Assembly (NCBI RefSeq): GCF_022637395.1
Contig: NZ_CP093337.1
Location: forward strand, 310,001-374,000
Origin: Shinella sp. H4-D48
GTDB lineage: Bacteria; Pseudomonadota; Alphaproteobacteria; Rhizobiales; Rhizobiaceae
Direction: 5' to 3'
Length of the DNA: 64,000 bases
A model generated the notes under the pieces. The model searched no databases. It was not told the origin of the DNA and was given only the letters and a program-made list of their open reading frames with translations. Made by a program: the position numbers and the translations under genes. Positions 36,913 to 48,570 of the stretch are shown here, piece by piece; within the stretch, counting starts at the first letter, position 1; the number at the start of each line of letters is the position of its first letter.

Positions 36913-37407
36913 ATGTCGCCCGTGTCGAGACCCGTCTCGCTCCCCCATCCCGTTCTTCCCGCCGCCGACTGGGCGGACCGGTTCACGCTCGGACTGCCTG
37001 TCGATCACTTGACAGCGCGGGAGGCCGCGCGGCTGGCGTTGGAGCATCCGCCGCGCTGGATACGCAGGCTGATGGTACTGCGCAACGCGCTGGTCGCGCC
37101 GTTCGGGCTGAAAGGGGCGGCCGGCGAGGTGCGGACATCTGAGACGGAGATCGGCGGTTTTCCGGTGGTGAGCGTCACCGACGACCGGGTGGTGCTGGGC
37201 TTCGACGACCGGCATCTGGATTTTCGCATCGTCATCGACGTGCGCTCCGACCGGCCCTGTGGCCAGACGCTCTCCGTGATGACGCTCGTCCACCGCAACA
37301 ACCTGCTTGGGCGGTTCTACCTTGCCGCCGTGATGCCGTTCCACAAGCTGATCGTACGCACGATGCTGTCAGGCATCGGAACGCGCGTGGTCAGTTCACG
37401 GCCGTAA
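36913..37407 (+). CDS. DUF2867-domain protein
   Basis: A 164-residue soluble protein assigned to DUF2867, a SRPBCC-like beta-sheet family of unknown function. The recognisable parts are ADWADRFTLGLP near the N-terminus and the C-terminal LGRFYLAAVMPFHKLIVRTML, which many DUF2867 proteins carry. There is no signal peptide. The start at 36913 is set by AAGGAG 6 nt upstream; an in-frame ATG at 36889 lacks a site. Its last 17 bases overlap the 3' end of the convergent TraB/GumN gene. Confidence 0.75.
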   Translation: MSPVSRPVSLPHPVLPAADWADRFTLGLPVDHLTAREAARLALEHPPRWIRRLMVLRNALVAPFGLKGAAGEVRTSETEIGGFPVVSVTDDRVVLGFDDRHLDFRIVIDVRSDRPCGQTLSVMTLVHRNNLLGRFYLAAVMPFHKLIVRTMLSGIGTRVVSSRP

Positions 37408-38473
37408 CCGTAAAGCCTTCCTTGCGCAGCAATTCCACGACGCCTTCCGCGCCGGGCAGGTGCAGCGCGCCGACGGCCATGAAGACGTTGCCATCCGCGA
37501 GGATCGGGGCTGCACGGGTCGCCATGGTGTGGTTGCGGTCGATGATGATGCGCTGCTCGAAATCGGCATAGCTGTCGACATCGCCTTCGGCCTGCGGAGC
37601 CGCAGCGCGCATCATCGGCATGATCATGCCGACATCGCCGGCCAGATAGAGCTGGCTCATCGTCTCGATGACGTCCTGCAGCGTATCGCCGAGGGCGACG
37701 GTCTGCACGAGGCCCTGAATCTGTGGTTCGATGGGTAACGAGTCGAGGGCGGAGATCTGCTCTATCAAGGTTTCCAGGCCCTTGAGGGTCTTGCCCTCGG
37801 CCAGAGCGTCCTTGGCGAGCTTCTGGTCGAGGAAGGCGGCGCCGGCCGTCTTGCGGGCGATCTCGCAGGCGGGAAGTGCCACGAAGCTTGCGATCATCCA
37901 GGGCTTCATGCGCCCGACGGCGGCGAGCGACAGGCCGCGGCCCTTCAGCCCCTCGGCCAGCGTTTCGGCATCATCCTTGCTGAGGAAATCGGTGATCGAC
38001 TTCCCGTCATTGAACATGGTCAGGTCAGGGCGCGCCAGGATGGTCACGCCTGCCTTCTTCTCGTCTGCAATCTCGTCGGATTCGACGACGACAGTCGCGG
38101 CCTCGTCAAAGGCTTTTCGCGCGCCGTCGGGCATGGCGACAACGCGCGGGTCGGTTACATGCATGGTGCCGAGCAGCCAGGAGGCCGGCTTGCCGTCCTT
38201 CTCGATTTTCCAGAAGATGGTCTTGCCGTTCGGCACCGCATCGGCTTCGGCGCGCAGTTTGGCGAAGGCGGCTGGATCGTTCGTCTCGTACCGCGTTAGC
38301 AGGTTGTTGCCGCCGCAGACCGGAAGATCCTGCGCATTGGCCGGCGATAGGGACGCGAGCACGACGAGGAAAGAGAGCGCGATGAGCATGTTGACCGCGG
38401 CAAGCAGCCACAGGCCAGTATCGGCCATCCGGTCGGCGAGCGCCATGCGGCTTTTGTGAAGAAGGACTGTCAT
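37391..38473 (-). CDS. TraB/GumN-family protein
   Basis: A 360-residue exported or membrane-anchored protein. A hydrophobic N-terminal segment (LWLLAAVNMLIALSFLVVLASLSPANA, about residues 22-48) acts as a signal or anchor. Two GXXH motifs of the TraB/GumN/PrgY family are present: LLGTMHVTDPR near residue 100 and VGALHLPGAEG near the C-terminus (HLxG). Related proteins, such as PrgY and Tiki, are thought to be metalloproteases acting on peptides. The ATG at 38473 follows AGGGAG; the upstream extension to 38521 has no site. Its 3' end overlaps the DUF2867 gene by 17 nt. Confidence 0.88.
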   Translation of the reverse strand: MTVLLHKSRMALADRMADTGLWLLAAVNMLIALSFLVVLASLSPANAQDLPVCGGNNLLTRYETNDPAAFAKLRAEADAVPNGKTIFWKIEKDGKPASWLLGTMHVTDPRVVAMPDGARKAFDEAATVVVESDEIADEKKAGVTILARPDLTMFNDGKSITDFLSKDDAETLAEGLKGRGLSLAAVGRMKPWMIASFVALPACEIARKTAGAAFLDQKLAKDALAEGKTLKGLETLIEQISALDSLPIEPQIQGLVQTVALGDTLQDVIETMSQLYLAGDVGMIMPMMRAAAPQAEGDVDSYADFEQRIIIDRNHTMATRAAPILADGNVFMAVGALHLPGAEGVVELLRKEGFTVTAVN

Positions 38474-38536
38474 GGTCGAACTCCCTGCATTTTGCGGCGA
38501 CCCTAGTCCCGGGGTTCTCACGAATCTCTTAACGGA

Positions 38537-39472
38537 TCAGGCCCGCGGATGGGCGCGATCGTAGATTTCGAGCAGGCGTGCGGAATCGACGCCGGTATAG
38601 ACCTGCGTGGTGGAAAGGCTGGCATGGCCGAGCAACTCCTGAATGGTGCGCAGGTCGCCGCCTCCGGCCAGAAGATGGGTGGCGAAGGAATGGCGCAGAG
38701 CATGGGGCGTCGCGCTGTCCGGCAGGCCGAGCGCGCCGCGCATCTTCTGCATTTCGCGCTGGATGATGGCTGGCTGCAAAGGGCCGCCGCGCGCGCCGCG
38801 AAAGAGCGGCCTGTCGTCGCCGAGCGGGAAGGGGCAGAGCTTGATGTAATCCTCCACGCCCGCGCGGGCGGGGGCGATGAGCGGCACAATGCGTGTCTTG
38901 CCACCCTTGCCTGTGATGCGCAGCGATGTCGGGCTTCCCGCAAAATCACCTTGTGTCAGCGCCAGCGCCTCGGAGATGCGCAGGCCGCAGCCGTAGAGCA
39001 AGGCGAGCACGGCGGCGTTTCGGGTGCGGATCCATGGCTCTTCGGCGAGCTGTTCATGCGCATCGACGACGGCGATGGCCTGCCGGTCTGAGAGCGGTTT
39101 GGGCAGTGACTTCGGCTGTTTCGGCGAGCGTACGGCGGTCGCGCCGGCGGAATTGGCGAGGCCCTTGCGCTCGAGATGGCGCAGGAAAGAGCGCAAACCG
39201 GCAAGGCCGCGGCCAAGCGTGCGCGCACCCGCGCCGTCGCGCCGCCGGGCGGCGAGAAAGCCGCGCAGGTCCGCCGGCCGCAGGTTGCCGATGTCCTTCA
39301 AGCTGGCGGGTGCAGCGATATGCCCGGTCAGGAAGGCGAGGAACTGACGGGTGTCGCGCTCGTAGGCGTCCAGCGTATTGGCCGAAAGGCGGCGTTCTCC
39401 GGCAAGCGCCGCAAGCCAAGCCTGCCGCTCGTTCATGAGCGTGGGATCGGCGATGATGAGAAGCTCGGTCAT
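38537..39472 (-). CDS. xerC: Site-specific tyrosine recombinase XerC
   Basis: A 311-residue two-domain tyrosine recombinase. The N-terminal SAM-like DNA-binding domain (about residues 14-105) precedes the catalytic domain. All catalytic residues are present: Arg165 (GCGLRISEAL), Lys189 (ITGKGGKTR), His257 and Arg260 (HALRHSF), His283 (LGHASLSTTQ) and the nucleophile Tyr292. It resolves chromosome dimers at dif with XerD, which is not in this window. A phage integrase is unlikely because no phage genes or att repeats are nearby. It is 63 nt from the start of TraB/GumN. C against D was judged from the overall N-terminus and context. Confidence 0.92.
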   Translation of the reverse strand: MTELLIIADPTLMNERQAWLAALAGERRLSANTLDAYERDTRQFLAFLTGHIAAPASLKDIGNLRPADLRGFLAARRRDGAGARTLGRGLAGLRSFLRHLERKGLANSAGATAVRSPKQPKSLPKPLSDRQAIAVVDAHEQLAEEPWIRTRNAAVLALLYGCGLRISEALALTQGDFAGSPTSLRITGKGGKTRIVPLIAPARAGVEDYIKLCPFPLGDDRPLFRGARGGPLQPAIIQREMQKMRGALGLPDSATPHALRHSFATHLLAGGGDLRTIQELLGHASLSTTQVYTGVDSARLLEIYDRAHPRA

Positions 39473-39631
39473 GTCCTGCCTTTGGCGATAGCCCGGGGGC
39501 GTTTGTCACAGGATCGGCGATTTGCGTTATGGATCTGCTAACGTTCAGCTACGGCGCTCGCCAAAGCGGCCTGCCTTCCTGTAGACACGAAGCCGATCCT
39601 AAAACGTGCGTCCACCGAACCGGATAGGTCC

Positions 39632-40768
39632 ATGCTACTGCGCTCCATGTCTGCCGAAAACTATCGCTCGCTGCGCGCGATCCGCATGGATCTTGGACGG
39701 GTGAACCTGTTCGTCGGCGAAAACGGCGCGGGAAAATCGAACCTCTACCGTTCGCTGCAACTGGTGCAGGCTGCCGTGCGCGGCGACTTCGCCTACGAGA
39801 TCGCGGCGGAAGGCGGCATGGCCTCGGCACTGTGGACCGGCAAGCGGCGAGCAAACGAGCCGGTACGCATCCGGCTGGAAACCGAGCTGCTCGACGAGGA
39901 ACGGGCGATTACCTTCCGCTATCGCGTGGAAGCGGGGTTGCGTCCGCCGAAGGCGGCCGCGGGCTTCGCCTTCGAGCCGCAGGTCAAGGCGGAAGAATTG
40001 TCGATCGAGACCGGGCGCCGTCCTGTCACGGTGATGAAGCGGGCCGGGCCGGGCATCATGGTGCGAGATGAAAACGGCCGTTTGGTCGAATATCCCGAAC
40101 AGGCGCTGACGTCGGAAACGGCCGTCGCGCTGCTTGGCGATGCCGGGCACTATCCTGAAATCGGCACCTTCCGCCGAGCCGTCTCGCAATGGCGGTTCTT
40201 CCACGGCTTCCGGTCGGACCGGGATTCAGCGCTGCGCCAGCCTTGCCTGGCCGTTACCGCCCCGCTGCTTGATCAGGACGGGGCCAATATGGCGGCGGTG
40301 TTTGCGACGCTTCGATGGACGCGGCAGGACACGGTCGATCTCGACCGGGCGGTGGCGGATGCTTTCGGCGGTGCGCAGCTTTCGGTGCCGGAGCCCGAGG
40401 AGTTTGCCTCTTACGGGCTGACCTTCCCGCAGTTTCCCAAGCGTGTCTTCCAGCCGCGCGAGCTTTCCGACGGGCAGATCCGATTCCTTGCGCTCGCCGC
40501 GGCGCTGCTTTCCTATCGCACGCCGCCGCTGATTGCGCTCAACGAGCCGGAGGCGAGCCTGCACCCGGACATGCTCTCGCCGCTTGCCGAAATGATCGCC
40601 CAGGCGGCGCAGACGAGCCAGCTGTGGATCGTCACCCATTCCGAACGGCTGGCCGCCGAGGTGGAGGCGCGTTGCGGAGTGCGTGCGAAACGGGTCGTGC
40701 GCAATGACGGCGCGACCTGGATCGACGGCATGCGGCTGACCGGCGCAATGGCTGACGATGACGATTGA
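39632..40768 (+). CDS. Solitary AAA/ABC-type ATPase (COG4637-like, RecF/OLD-type ATP-binding)
   Basis: A 378-residue protein in one ABC-type ATPase domain. Walker A is GENGAGKS (residues 29-36), the C-loop region appears as ELSDGQIRFLALAAALL, Walker B and D-loop as LIALNEPEASLHPDML, and the H-loop as LWIVTHSERLA. The arrangement resembles SMC/RecF-like cytosolic ATPases (AAA_21). No nuclease, TOPRIM or membrane partner is adjacent, so its target is unknown. Similar solo ATPases in rhizobia are annotated only as predicted ATPases. The start may be the ATG at 39647 instead; a 159-nt gap separates it from xerC, which is divergent. Confidence 0.85.
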   Translation: MLLRSMSAENYRSLRAIRMDLGRVNLFVGENGAGKSNLYRSLQLVQAAVRGDFAYEIAAEGGMASALWTGKRRANEPVRIRLETELLDEERAITFRYRVEAGLRPPKAAAGFAFEPQVKAEELSIETGRRPVTVMKRAGPGIMVRDENGRLVEYPEQALTSETAVALLGDAGHYPEIGTFRRAVSQWRFFHGFRSDRDSALRQPCLAVTAPLLDQDGANMAAVFATLRWTRQDTVDLDRAVADAFGGAQLSVPEPEEFASYGLTFPQFPKRVFQPRELSDGQIRFLALAAALLSYRTPPLIALNEPEASLHPDMLSPLAEMIAQAAQTSQLWIVTHSERLAAEVEARCGVRAKRVVRNDGATWIDGMRLTGAMADDDD

Positions 40769-40825
40769 GGGCGGCTTCATCTTTGCGGTTTTCTTCGCGC
40801 GGTCATGGGGGCATGGTCGCGGGAA

Positions 40826-43030
40826 ATGAGCAGCGATTCGACCGACCTTTTCGGAGACAAACTCTTTCCGCGCACGGTGCCCGTCATGGTGCCGGTGCCC
40901 ACGCCCGTGCCCTATTCCTATACGGTGCCCGACGGCATGGCCGTTCAGCCGGGCTCCATCGTGCAAGTGCCGCTTGGACCGCGGCTGGTGCCGGGTGTCG
41001 TGTGGGACGGCGGCGATGACGGCAAGGTCGATCCGAAGAAGCTCCGGCCGATCGAGAAGGTCTTCGATTGCCCGCCGCTGTCGAAGGAAATGCGCGATTT
41101 CCTCGATTGGGTTTCTGCCTACACTGTCACACCGCCCGGTCTGGTGACACGCATGGCGCTGCGCGCGCCGACCGCTTTCGACCCAGAGCCGATGATCGAG
41201 GGGCTGCGCTTCACCGGCCACCGGCCGGAGCGCCTGACCAGCGCACGCGAGCGCGTGCTGGAGCTGGTGGAGGACGGCATTCCCTGGACGCGTTCGGGGC
41301 TTGCCCATGCCTCGGGTACCTCGACGAGCGTGGTCGACGGCTTGGTCAAGCAAGGCACATTCGAAACGGTTTTCCTGCCGCCGCCGCCCGTCGTGGCGCC
41401 GCCCGACCCGGATTATGTTGCGCCGAGGCTGGAAGGGCCGCAGACGGATAGTGCGGCCGAACTCGTCGAGAGCGTGCGCAAGGGCGAGTTTTCCGTTTCC
41501 CTGATCGACGGCATTACCGGCTCGGGCAAGACGGAGGTCTATTTCGAGGCGATTGCCGAGACGCTGCGGAAGGGCCGGCAGGTGCTGATCCTGCTGCCGG
41601 AAATCGCGCTGACGGCGAGCTTCCTCGAACGCTTCCAGGACCGGTTTGGTGCCAAGCCCGCGGAGTGGCATTCGGATCTGGCGCCGCGCACCCGCGAAAA
41701 AGTCTGGCGGCAGGTGACGACAGGCGATGTGCGGGTGGTCGCGGGCGCGCGCTCCGCGCTCTTTTTGCCCTTCGAGAATCTGGGCCTCGTCATTGTTGAT
41801 GAAGAGCACGACCCCGCCTACAAGCAGGAAGACCGTGTCTTCTATAATGCACGCGACATGGCCGTTGTCAGGGCGCGCATCGGTGATTTTCCGGCCGTAC
41901 TCGTTTCTGCAACGCCGTCGGTGGAAAGCCGCGTCAACAGCGATACGGGACGATACCGCAAACTGCATCTGCCGACGCGCTACGGCGATGCGGCGCTGCC
42001 GGACCTGCATCTCATCGACATGCGCCGCCATCCCCCGGCGCGCGGCGGCTTTCTCTCGCCGATCATGCTGCGCGGCATCGCCCGCACCATCGAGAAGGAA
42101 CAGCAGGCGCTGCTTTTCCTCAACCGGCGCGGCTATGCGCCGCTGACGCTCTGCCGGGTCTGCGGCCATCGCTTCCAGTGCCCGCAATGCTCGAGCTGGC
42201 TGGTGGAGCATCGCTTCCGCGGACAGATCCAGTGCCACCATTGCGGCTACGCCGAGCGCACGCCAGAAGCCTGCCCCGAATGCGGCACGTTCGACCATCT
42301 CGCGGCCTGCGGGCCGGGCGTCGAGCGTATTGCGGAGGAGGTGGAGCGGCATTTCCCGGAGGCGCGGACCATCGTGCTTTCCTCCGACCTGATGGGGGTA
42401 AAGCGGCTGCGACTGGAACTGGAAGCGATCGCGCGCGGCGAGGCGGATATCGTCATCGGCACGCAGCTTGTCGCCAAGGGGCACAATTTCCCGCTGATGT
42501 CGCTGGTCGGCGTGGTGGATGCGGATCTCGGGCTTTCGAACGGCGATCCGCGGGCTGCCGAGCGCACATTCCAGCTGCTGTCACAGGTCACGGGCCGCGC
42601 GGGCCGCTCCGGCCTCAAGAGCCATGGCCTCATTCAGACCTATCAGCCGACGCATCCGGTGATGCAGGCTATCGTCTCCGGCGACGCGCAGGCCTTCTAC
42701 GACCGCGAGATCGGTGAACGGGAAAAGGCACTTCTGCCGCCCTTCGGCCGGCTCGCCTCCGTCATCGTCTCGGCCGACAGCCGCAACGAGGCGGAAGCGC
42801 ATGCGCGCGGCCTTCGGCAGGCGGCCCCCCATGCGGACGGCATCTCCATCCTGGGACCTGCGGAAGCGCCGCTGGCGCTTGTGCGCGGTCGCCATCGCTT
42901 TCGCCTGCTGGTACACGGCCGGCGGGGAAGCGAGATGCAGGCCTTCTTGCGCGCCATGCTCGCCAACGGCCCGAAGGAACGCGCATCGATCCAGGTTCAG
43001 CTCGACATCGATCCGCAGAGCTTCCTGTGA
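40826..43030 (+). CDS. priA: Primosomal protein N' (replication restart helicase)
   Basis: A 734-residue superfamily 2 helicase that reloads the replisome at stalled forks. The DNA-binding N-terminal domain covers about residues 1-200. Walker A is GSGKT (residues 232-236), followed by the helicase motif DEEHD. Eight cysteines between residues 443 and 486 in CRVC, CPQC, CHHC and CPEC pairs bind the two zinc ions typical of PriA. The C-terminal GTQLVAKGHNFP, GRAGR and KPSYE-like motifs complete it. The ATG at 40826 is preferred; the one at 40805 (741 aa) is also possible, and neither has a strong ribosome-binding site. Confidence 0.96.
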   Translation: MSSDSTDLFGDKLFPRTVPVMVPVPTPVPYSYTVPDGMAVQPGSIVQVPLGPRLVPGVVWDGGDDGKVDPKKLRPIEKVFDCPPLSKEMRDFLDWVSAYTVTPPGLVTRMALRAPTAFDPEPMIEGLRFTGHRPERLTSARERVLELVEDGIPWTRSGLAHASGTSTSVVDGLVKQGTFETVFLPPPPVVAPPDPDYVAPRLEGPQTDSAAELVESVRKGEFSVSLIDGITGSGKTEVYFEAIAETLRKGRQVLILLPEIALTASFLERFQDRFGAKPAEWHSDLAPRTREKVWRQVTTGDVRVVAGARSALFLPFENLGLVIVDEEHDPAYKQEDRVFYNARDMAVVRARIGDFPAVLVSATPSVESRVNSDTGRYRKLHLPTRYGDAALPDLHLIDMRRHPPARGGFLSPIMLRGIARTIEKEQQALLFLNRRGYAPLTLCRVCGHRFQCPQCSSWLVEHRFRGQIQCHHCGYAERTPEACPECGTFDHLAACGPGVERIAEEVERHFPEARTIVLSSDLMGVKRLRLELEAIARGEADIVIGTQLVAKGHNFPLMSLVGVVDADLGLSNGDPRAAERTFQLLSQVTGRAGRSGLKSHGLIQTYQPTHPVMQAIVSGDAQAFYDREIGEREKALLPPFGRLASVIVSADSRNEAEAHARGLRQAAPHADGISILGPAEAPLALVRGRHRFRLLVHGRRGSEMQAFLRAMLANGPKERASIQVQLDIDPQSFL

Positions 43031-43130
43031 GGCGCATGGTTAACAAAGAATTGTGCGCAGACGTTTCGCCGGCTTCTGCGGCCCGCTGCGCCATGCGATA
43101 GAAGATGCGCGCAAAGCGACGGAGGCCCCC

Positions 43131-43517
43131 ATGATGGAATTCTACATCCCCACCGAGACAGGCGAGTTTCTGGCCTTCTGTGCGGCCGTCGTGACGGGAC
43201 TTATCGGACTGTTTGGACTGTTTGCCCCGGGCACGGCGCTCCGGCTTGCGGGCCTGCAGCGCCAGGACGCCAGCCGGGAAGGGACAGCCTTCGTGCGCTC
43301 GGCCGGCGGCTTCTATGCCGGACTTTCCATCGTCGCGCTGATGATGGCGCAGAGCTGGATCTACATGGCGATCGGCGGGGGCTTTGCACTTGCCGCCTTC
43401 GGCCGCATCGTCTCGTTTGCGTCGGACGGTTCCTTCAGCCTGAAGAACCTTCTCGTGCTTGCAGTCCAGGCAGTGCTTGCTGCGCTTCCGCTCGGATATG
43501 CATTCGGCTTCATCTGA
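43131..43517 (+). CDS. Small membrane protein (DUF4345-like), function unknown
   Basis: A 128-residue protein with four predicted membrane segments (about residues 13-33, 55-78, 79-95 and 106-126). The Pro-Gly-Thr-Ala loop between the first two and the FVRSAGGFYAGLSIVALMM segment resemble DUF4345-type proteins. I do not know a function for the family. GGAGG at 43121-43125 supports the ATG at 43131; the ATG at 43134, the next codon, is as likely. It follows priA by 100 nt and precedes the atp operon by 260 nt. Confidence 0.6.
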   Translation: MMEFYIPTETGEFLAFCAAVVTGLIGLFGLFAPGTALRLAGLQRQDASREGTAFVRSAGGFYAGLSIVALMMAQSWIYMAIGGGFALAAFGRIVSFASDGSFSLKNLLVLAVQAVLAALPLGYAFGFI

Positions 43518-43777
43518 GCCAAAAGCGGCGTTTAGTGTCGTCAGACAGACGAACACACGTCGCGCAGTGAAGTTTCGCCCCGACTGTGGCCGACTTATGG
43601 CGCATTCCTGCGTCCGGCGTGTTGCGAGTCCGGGTTTCCTATGCTAGACGAACCGCGAAATTCAGAAAAAGCGGGCGTCAACGCCTGTGGGAGCTGAAGA
43701 TTACAGCAACGATTTCAGCGTGTTAGGGCCGTAGCTCCGCTACTGACCAATACTCTGGATGAAAAGAAGAGAAGCTT

Positions 43778-44344
43778 GTGCCCGTGGCAGACACATCCCA
43801 GCTCGTTTCCGGTGTTGCAGAAAGATATGCGTCCTCGCTTTTCGACCTCGCTCAGGAAGCCGGTTCGGCTGACAGTGTCGGTGCCGATCTCGACCGTTTC
43901 CAGGCCCTGATCGACGAAAGCGACGACCTCAAGCGGCTGATCGTCAGCCCCGTCTTCTCCGCCGAAGATCAGACCAAGGCCATTTCCGCCGTTGCCGCCA
44001 AGGCCGGCATCACGGGCCTCGTGGCAAACTTCCTCAAGGTGGTTGCGTCAAATCGCCGCCTCTTCGCCGTCCCGGGCATGATCAAGGCCTACCGCGTCAT
44101 CGCGGCCCGTGCCCGCGGCGAAATCACGGCCGACGTTACCTCGGCCCATGCGCTGACCGCAGCGCAGGAAAAAGAATTGAAGGCGGCGCTGAAAGGCGTC
44201 ACCGGCAAAGACGTGGCGATTGCCGTCACCGTCGACCCGTCCATTCTCGGTGGTCTGATCGTCAAGGTGGGATCGCGCCAGATCGACACGTCCCTTCGCA
44301 CCAAACTCTCTACTCTTAAGCTTGCACTGAAAGAGGTCGGCTGA
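43778..44344 (+). CDS. atpH: F1 ATP synthase delta subunit
   Basis: A 188-residue peripheral-stalk (OSCP) subunit that links F1 to the b subunits. [20 protein letters not shown] is the N-terminal helical domain block, and the C-terminal [20 protein letters not shown] is the family's signature. The start is GTG at 43778, giving the common rhizobial N-terminus MPVADTSQ; GTG at 43784 is an alternative. It begins atpHAGDC and overlaps atpA by 1 nt. The F0 genes lie elsewhere, as usual in alphaproteobacteria. Confidence 0.97.
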   Translation: MPVADTSQLVSGVAERYASSLFDLAQEAGSADSVGADLDRFQALIDESDDLKRLIVSPVFSAEDQTKAISAVAAKAGITGLVANFLKVVASNRRLFAVPGMIKAYRVIAARARGEITADVTSAHALTAAQEKELKAALKGVTGKDVAIAVTVDPSILGGLIVKVGSRQIDTSLRTKLSTLKLALKEVG

Positions 44345-45873
44345 TGGATATCCGCGCCGCGGAAATTTCCGCAATTCTCAAAGATCAGATCAAAAATTTC
44401 GGCAAAGAGGCGGAAGTCTCTGAAGTCGGCCAGGTGCTTTCCGTGGGTGACGGTATCGCCCGCGTTTACGGCCTCGACAACGTTCAGGCCGGTGAAATGG
44501 TCGAGTTTCCCGGTGGCATCCGCGGGATGGCGCTGAACCTGGAAAGCGACAACGTCGGTGTCGTTATCTTCGGTTCGGACCGTGACATCAAGGAAGGCGA
44601 CACCGTCAAGCGGACCGGCGCCATCGTTGACGTTCCGGTCGGTCCGGAACTGCTCGGTCGCGTTGTCGATGCGCTCGGCAACCCGATCGACGGCAAGGGC
44701 CCGATCAATGCCAAGCAGCGCGCCCGCGTTGACGTCAAGGCTCCCGGCATCATTCCGCGCAAGTCGGTTCATGAGCCGATGTCGACCGGCCTCAAGGCCA
44801 TCGACGCCCTCATCCCGGTCGGTCGCGGCCAGCGCGAGCTCGTCATCGGCGACCGCCAGACCGGCAAGACCGCTATCATCCTGGACACGATCCTGAACCA
44901 GAAGGCGATCCACGACAACGGCCCGGACGGCGACAAGCTGTACTGCGTCTACGTCGCTATCGGCCAGAAGCGTTCGACGGTTGCCCAGTTCGTGAAGGTT
45001 CTCGAAGAGCGCGGCGCTCTCCAGTACTCGATCATCGTTGCCGCAACGGCTTCCGACCCGGCGCCGATGCAGTACCTCGCACCGTTCGCCGGCTGCGCGA
45101 TGGGCGAATACTTCCGTGACAACGGCAAGCACGCCCTCATCGGTTACGACGACCTTTCCAAGCAGGCCGTTTCCTATCGTCAGATGTCGCTCCTGCTGCG
45201 CCGCCCGCCGGGCCGCGAAGCTTATCCGGGCGACGTTTTCTACCTGCACTCGCGTCTCCTCGAGCGCGCTGCAAAGCTCAACGACGACATGGGCGCTGGT
45301 TCGCTGACGGCACTGCCGGTTATCGAAACCCAGGGTAACGACGTTTCGGCGTTCATTCCGACCAACGTGATCTCGATCACCGACGGCCAGATCTTCCTTG
45401 AAACGGACCTGTTCTACCAGGGTATCCGCCCGGCCGTTAACGTCGGTCTGTCGGTTTCCCGCGTCGGCTCGTCCGCACAGATCAAGGCGATGAAGCAGGT
45501 CGCCGGCTCGATCAAGGGCGAACTCGCCCAGTATCGCGAAATGGCAGCCTTCGCCCAGTTCGGCTCGGACCTCGATGCCGCAACGCAGCGCCTGCTGAAC
45601 CGCGGTGCCCGCCTGACCGAACTCCTGAAGCAGCCGCAGTTCTCGCCGCTGAAGACGGAAGAGCAGGTCGTGGTGATCTTCGCTGGCGTGAACGGCTACC
45701 TCGACAAGATCGCCGTCTCCGACGTCGGCAAGTTCGAGCAGGGTCTGCTCGGCTACTTCCGTTCGGAAGGCAAGGCGATCCTCGATGCCATCCGCACCGA
45801 CAAGGCGATCAGCGACGACACGAAGGGCAAGCTCAAGGCTGCTCTCGACTCCTTCGCCAAGACCTTCGGCTGA
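44344..45873 (+). CDS. atpA: F1 ATP synthase alpha subunit
   Basis: A 509-residue subunit, present in three copies. The P-loop GDRQTGKT is at residues 169-176, matching the E. coli numbering. The nucleotide-binding blocks [23 protein letters not shown] and the C-terminal helical domain are intact. It starts inside the atpH stop (1-nt overlap, ATGA-like), so translation is coupled. A 10-bp hairpin separates it from atpG (116-nt gap). Confidence 0.98.
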   Translation: MDIRAAEISAILKDQIKNFGKEAEVSEVGQVLSVGDGIARVYGLDNVQAGEMVEFPGGIRGMALNLESDNVGVVIFGSDRDIKEGDTVKRTGAIVDVPVGPELLGRVVDALGNPIDGKGPINAKQRARVDVKAPGIIPRKSVHEPMSTGLKAIDALIPVGRGQRELVIGDRQTGKTAIILDTILNQKAIHDNGPDGDKLYCVYVAIGQKRSTVAQFVKVLEERGALQYSIIVAATASDPAPMQYLAPFAGCAMGEYFRDNGKHALIGYDDLSKQAVSYRQMSLLLRRPPGREAYPGDVFYLHSRLLERAAKLNDDMGAGSLTALPVIETQGNDVSAFIPTNVISITDGQIFLETDLFYQGIRPAVNVGLSVSRVGSSAQIKAMKQVAGSIKGELAQYREMAAFAQFGSDLDAATQRLLNRGARLTELLKQPQFSPLKTEEQVVVIFAGVNGYLDKIAVSDVGKFEQGLLGYFRSEGKAILDAIRTDKAISDDTKGKLKAALDSFAKTFG

Positions 45874-45889
45874 GGCTGACGGTTCCAGC

Positions 45890-45912
45890 CCTGCGCGCCC
45901 AAGGCGCGCAGG
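45890..45912 (+). repeat. Hairpin between atpA and atpG
   Basis: CCTGCGCGCC (45890-45899), a 3-nt loop and GGCGCGCAGG (45903-45912) form a perfect 10-bp stem, extendable by three more pairs across a bulge. It lies 16 nt past the atpA stop. There is no T-run. Confidence 0.65.
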
Positions 45913-45989
45913 TGCTCCGAGCTTTTGGATTTGACGCATGACCATCCCCGACACCTGTCCGGGAGATCGTGCTACAGGACGGAAAACGG

Positions 45990-48496
<2,507 letters not shown>

Positions 48497-48503
48497 TGTT
48501 TTT

Positions 48504-48530
48504 GGCGGGCGCCCGCTGGGCGCGCCCGCC
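48504..48530 (+). repeat. Hairpin between atpD and atpC
   Basis: GGCGGGCGC (48504-48512) and GCGCCCGCC (48522-48530) form a perfect 9-bp stem 7 nt past the atpD stop, with a 9-nt loop. TGTTTTTT precedes the stem; on the plus strand no T-run follows it. Confidence 0.65.
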
Positions 48531-48570
48531 AATCTTCCCGGCCGTATGAAATCAGAAAAAGTGAATGGTC

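Noticed and set aside
38537-39472. Tyrosine recombinase as a phage or island integrase
   Set aside because: No phage genes, no flanking tRNA or direct repeats, and housekeeping neighbours; the length and motif spacing fit XerC.
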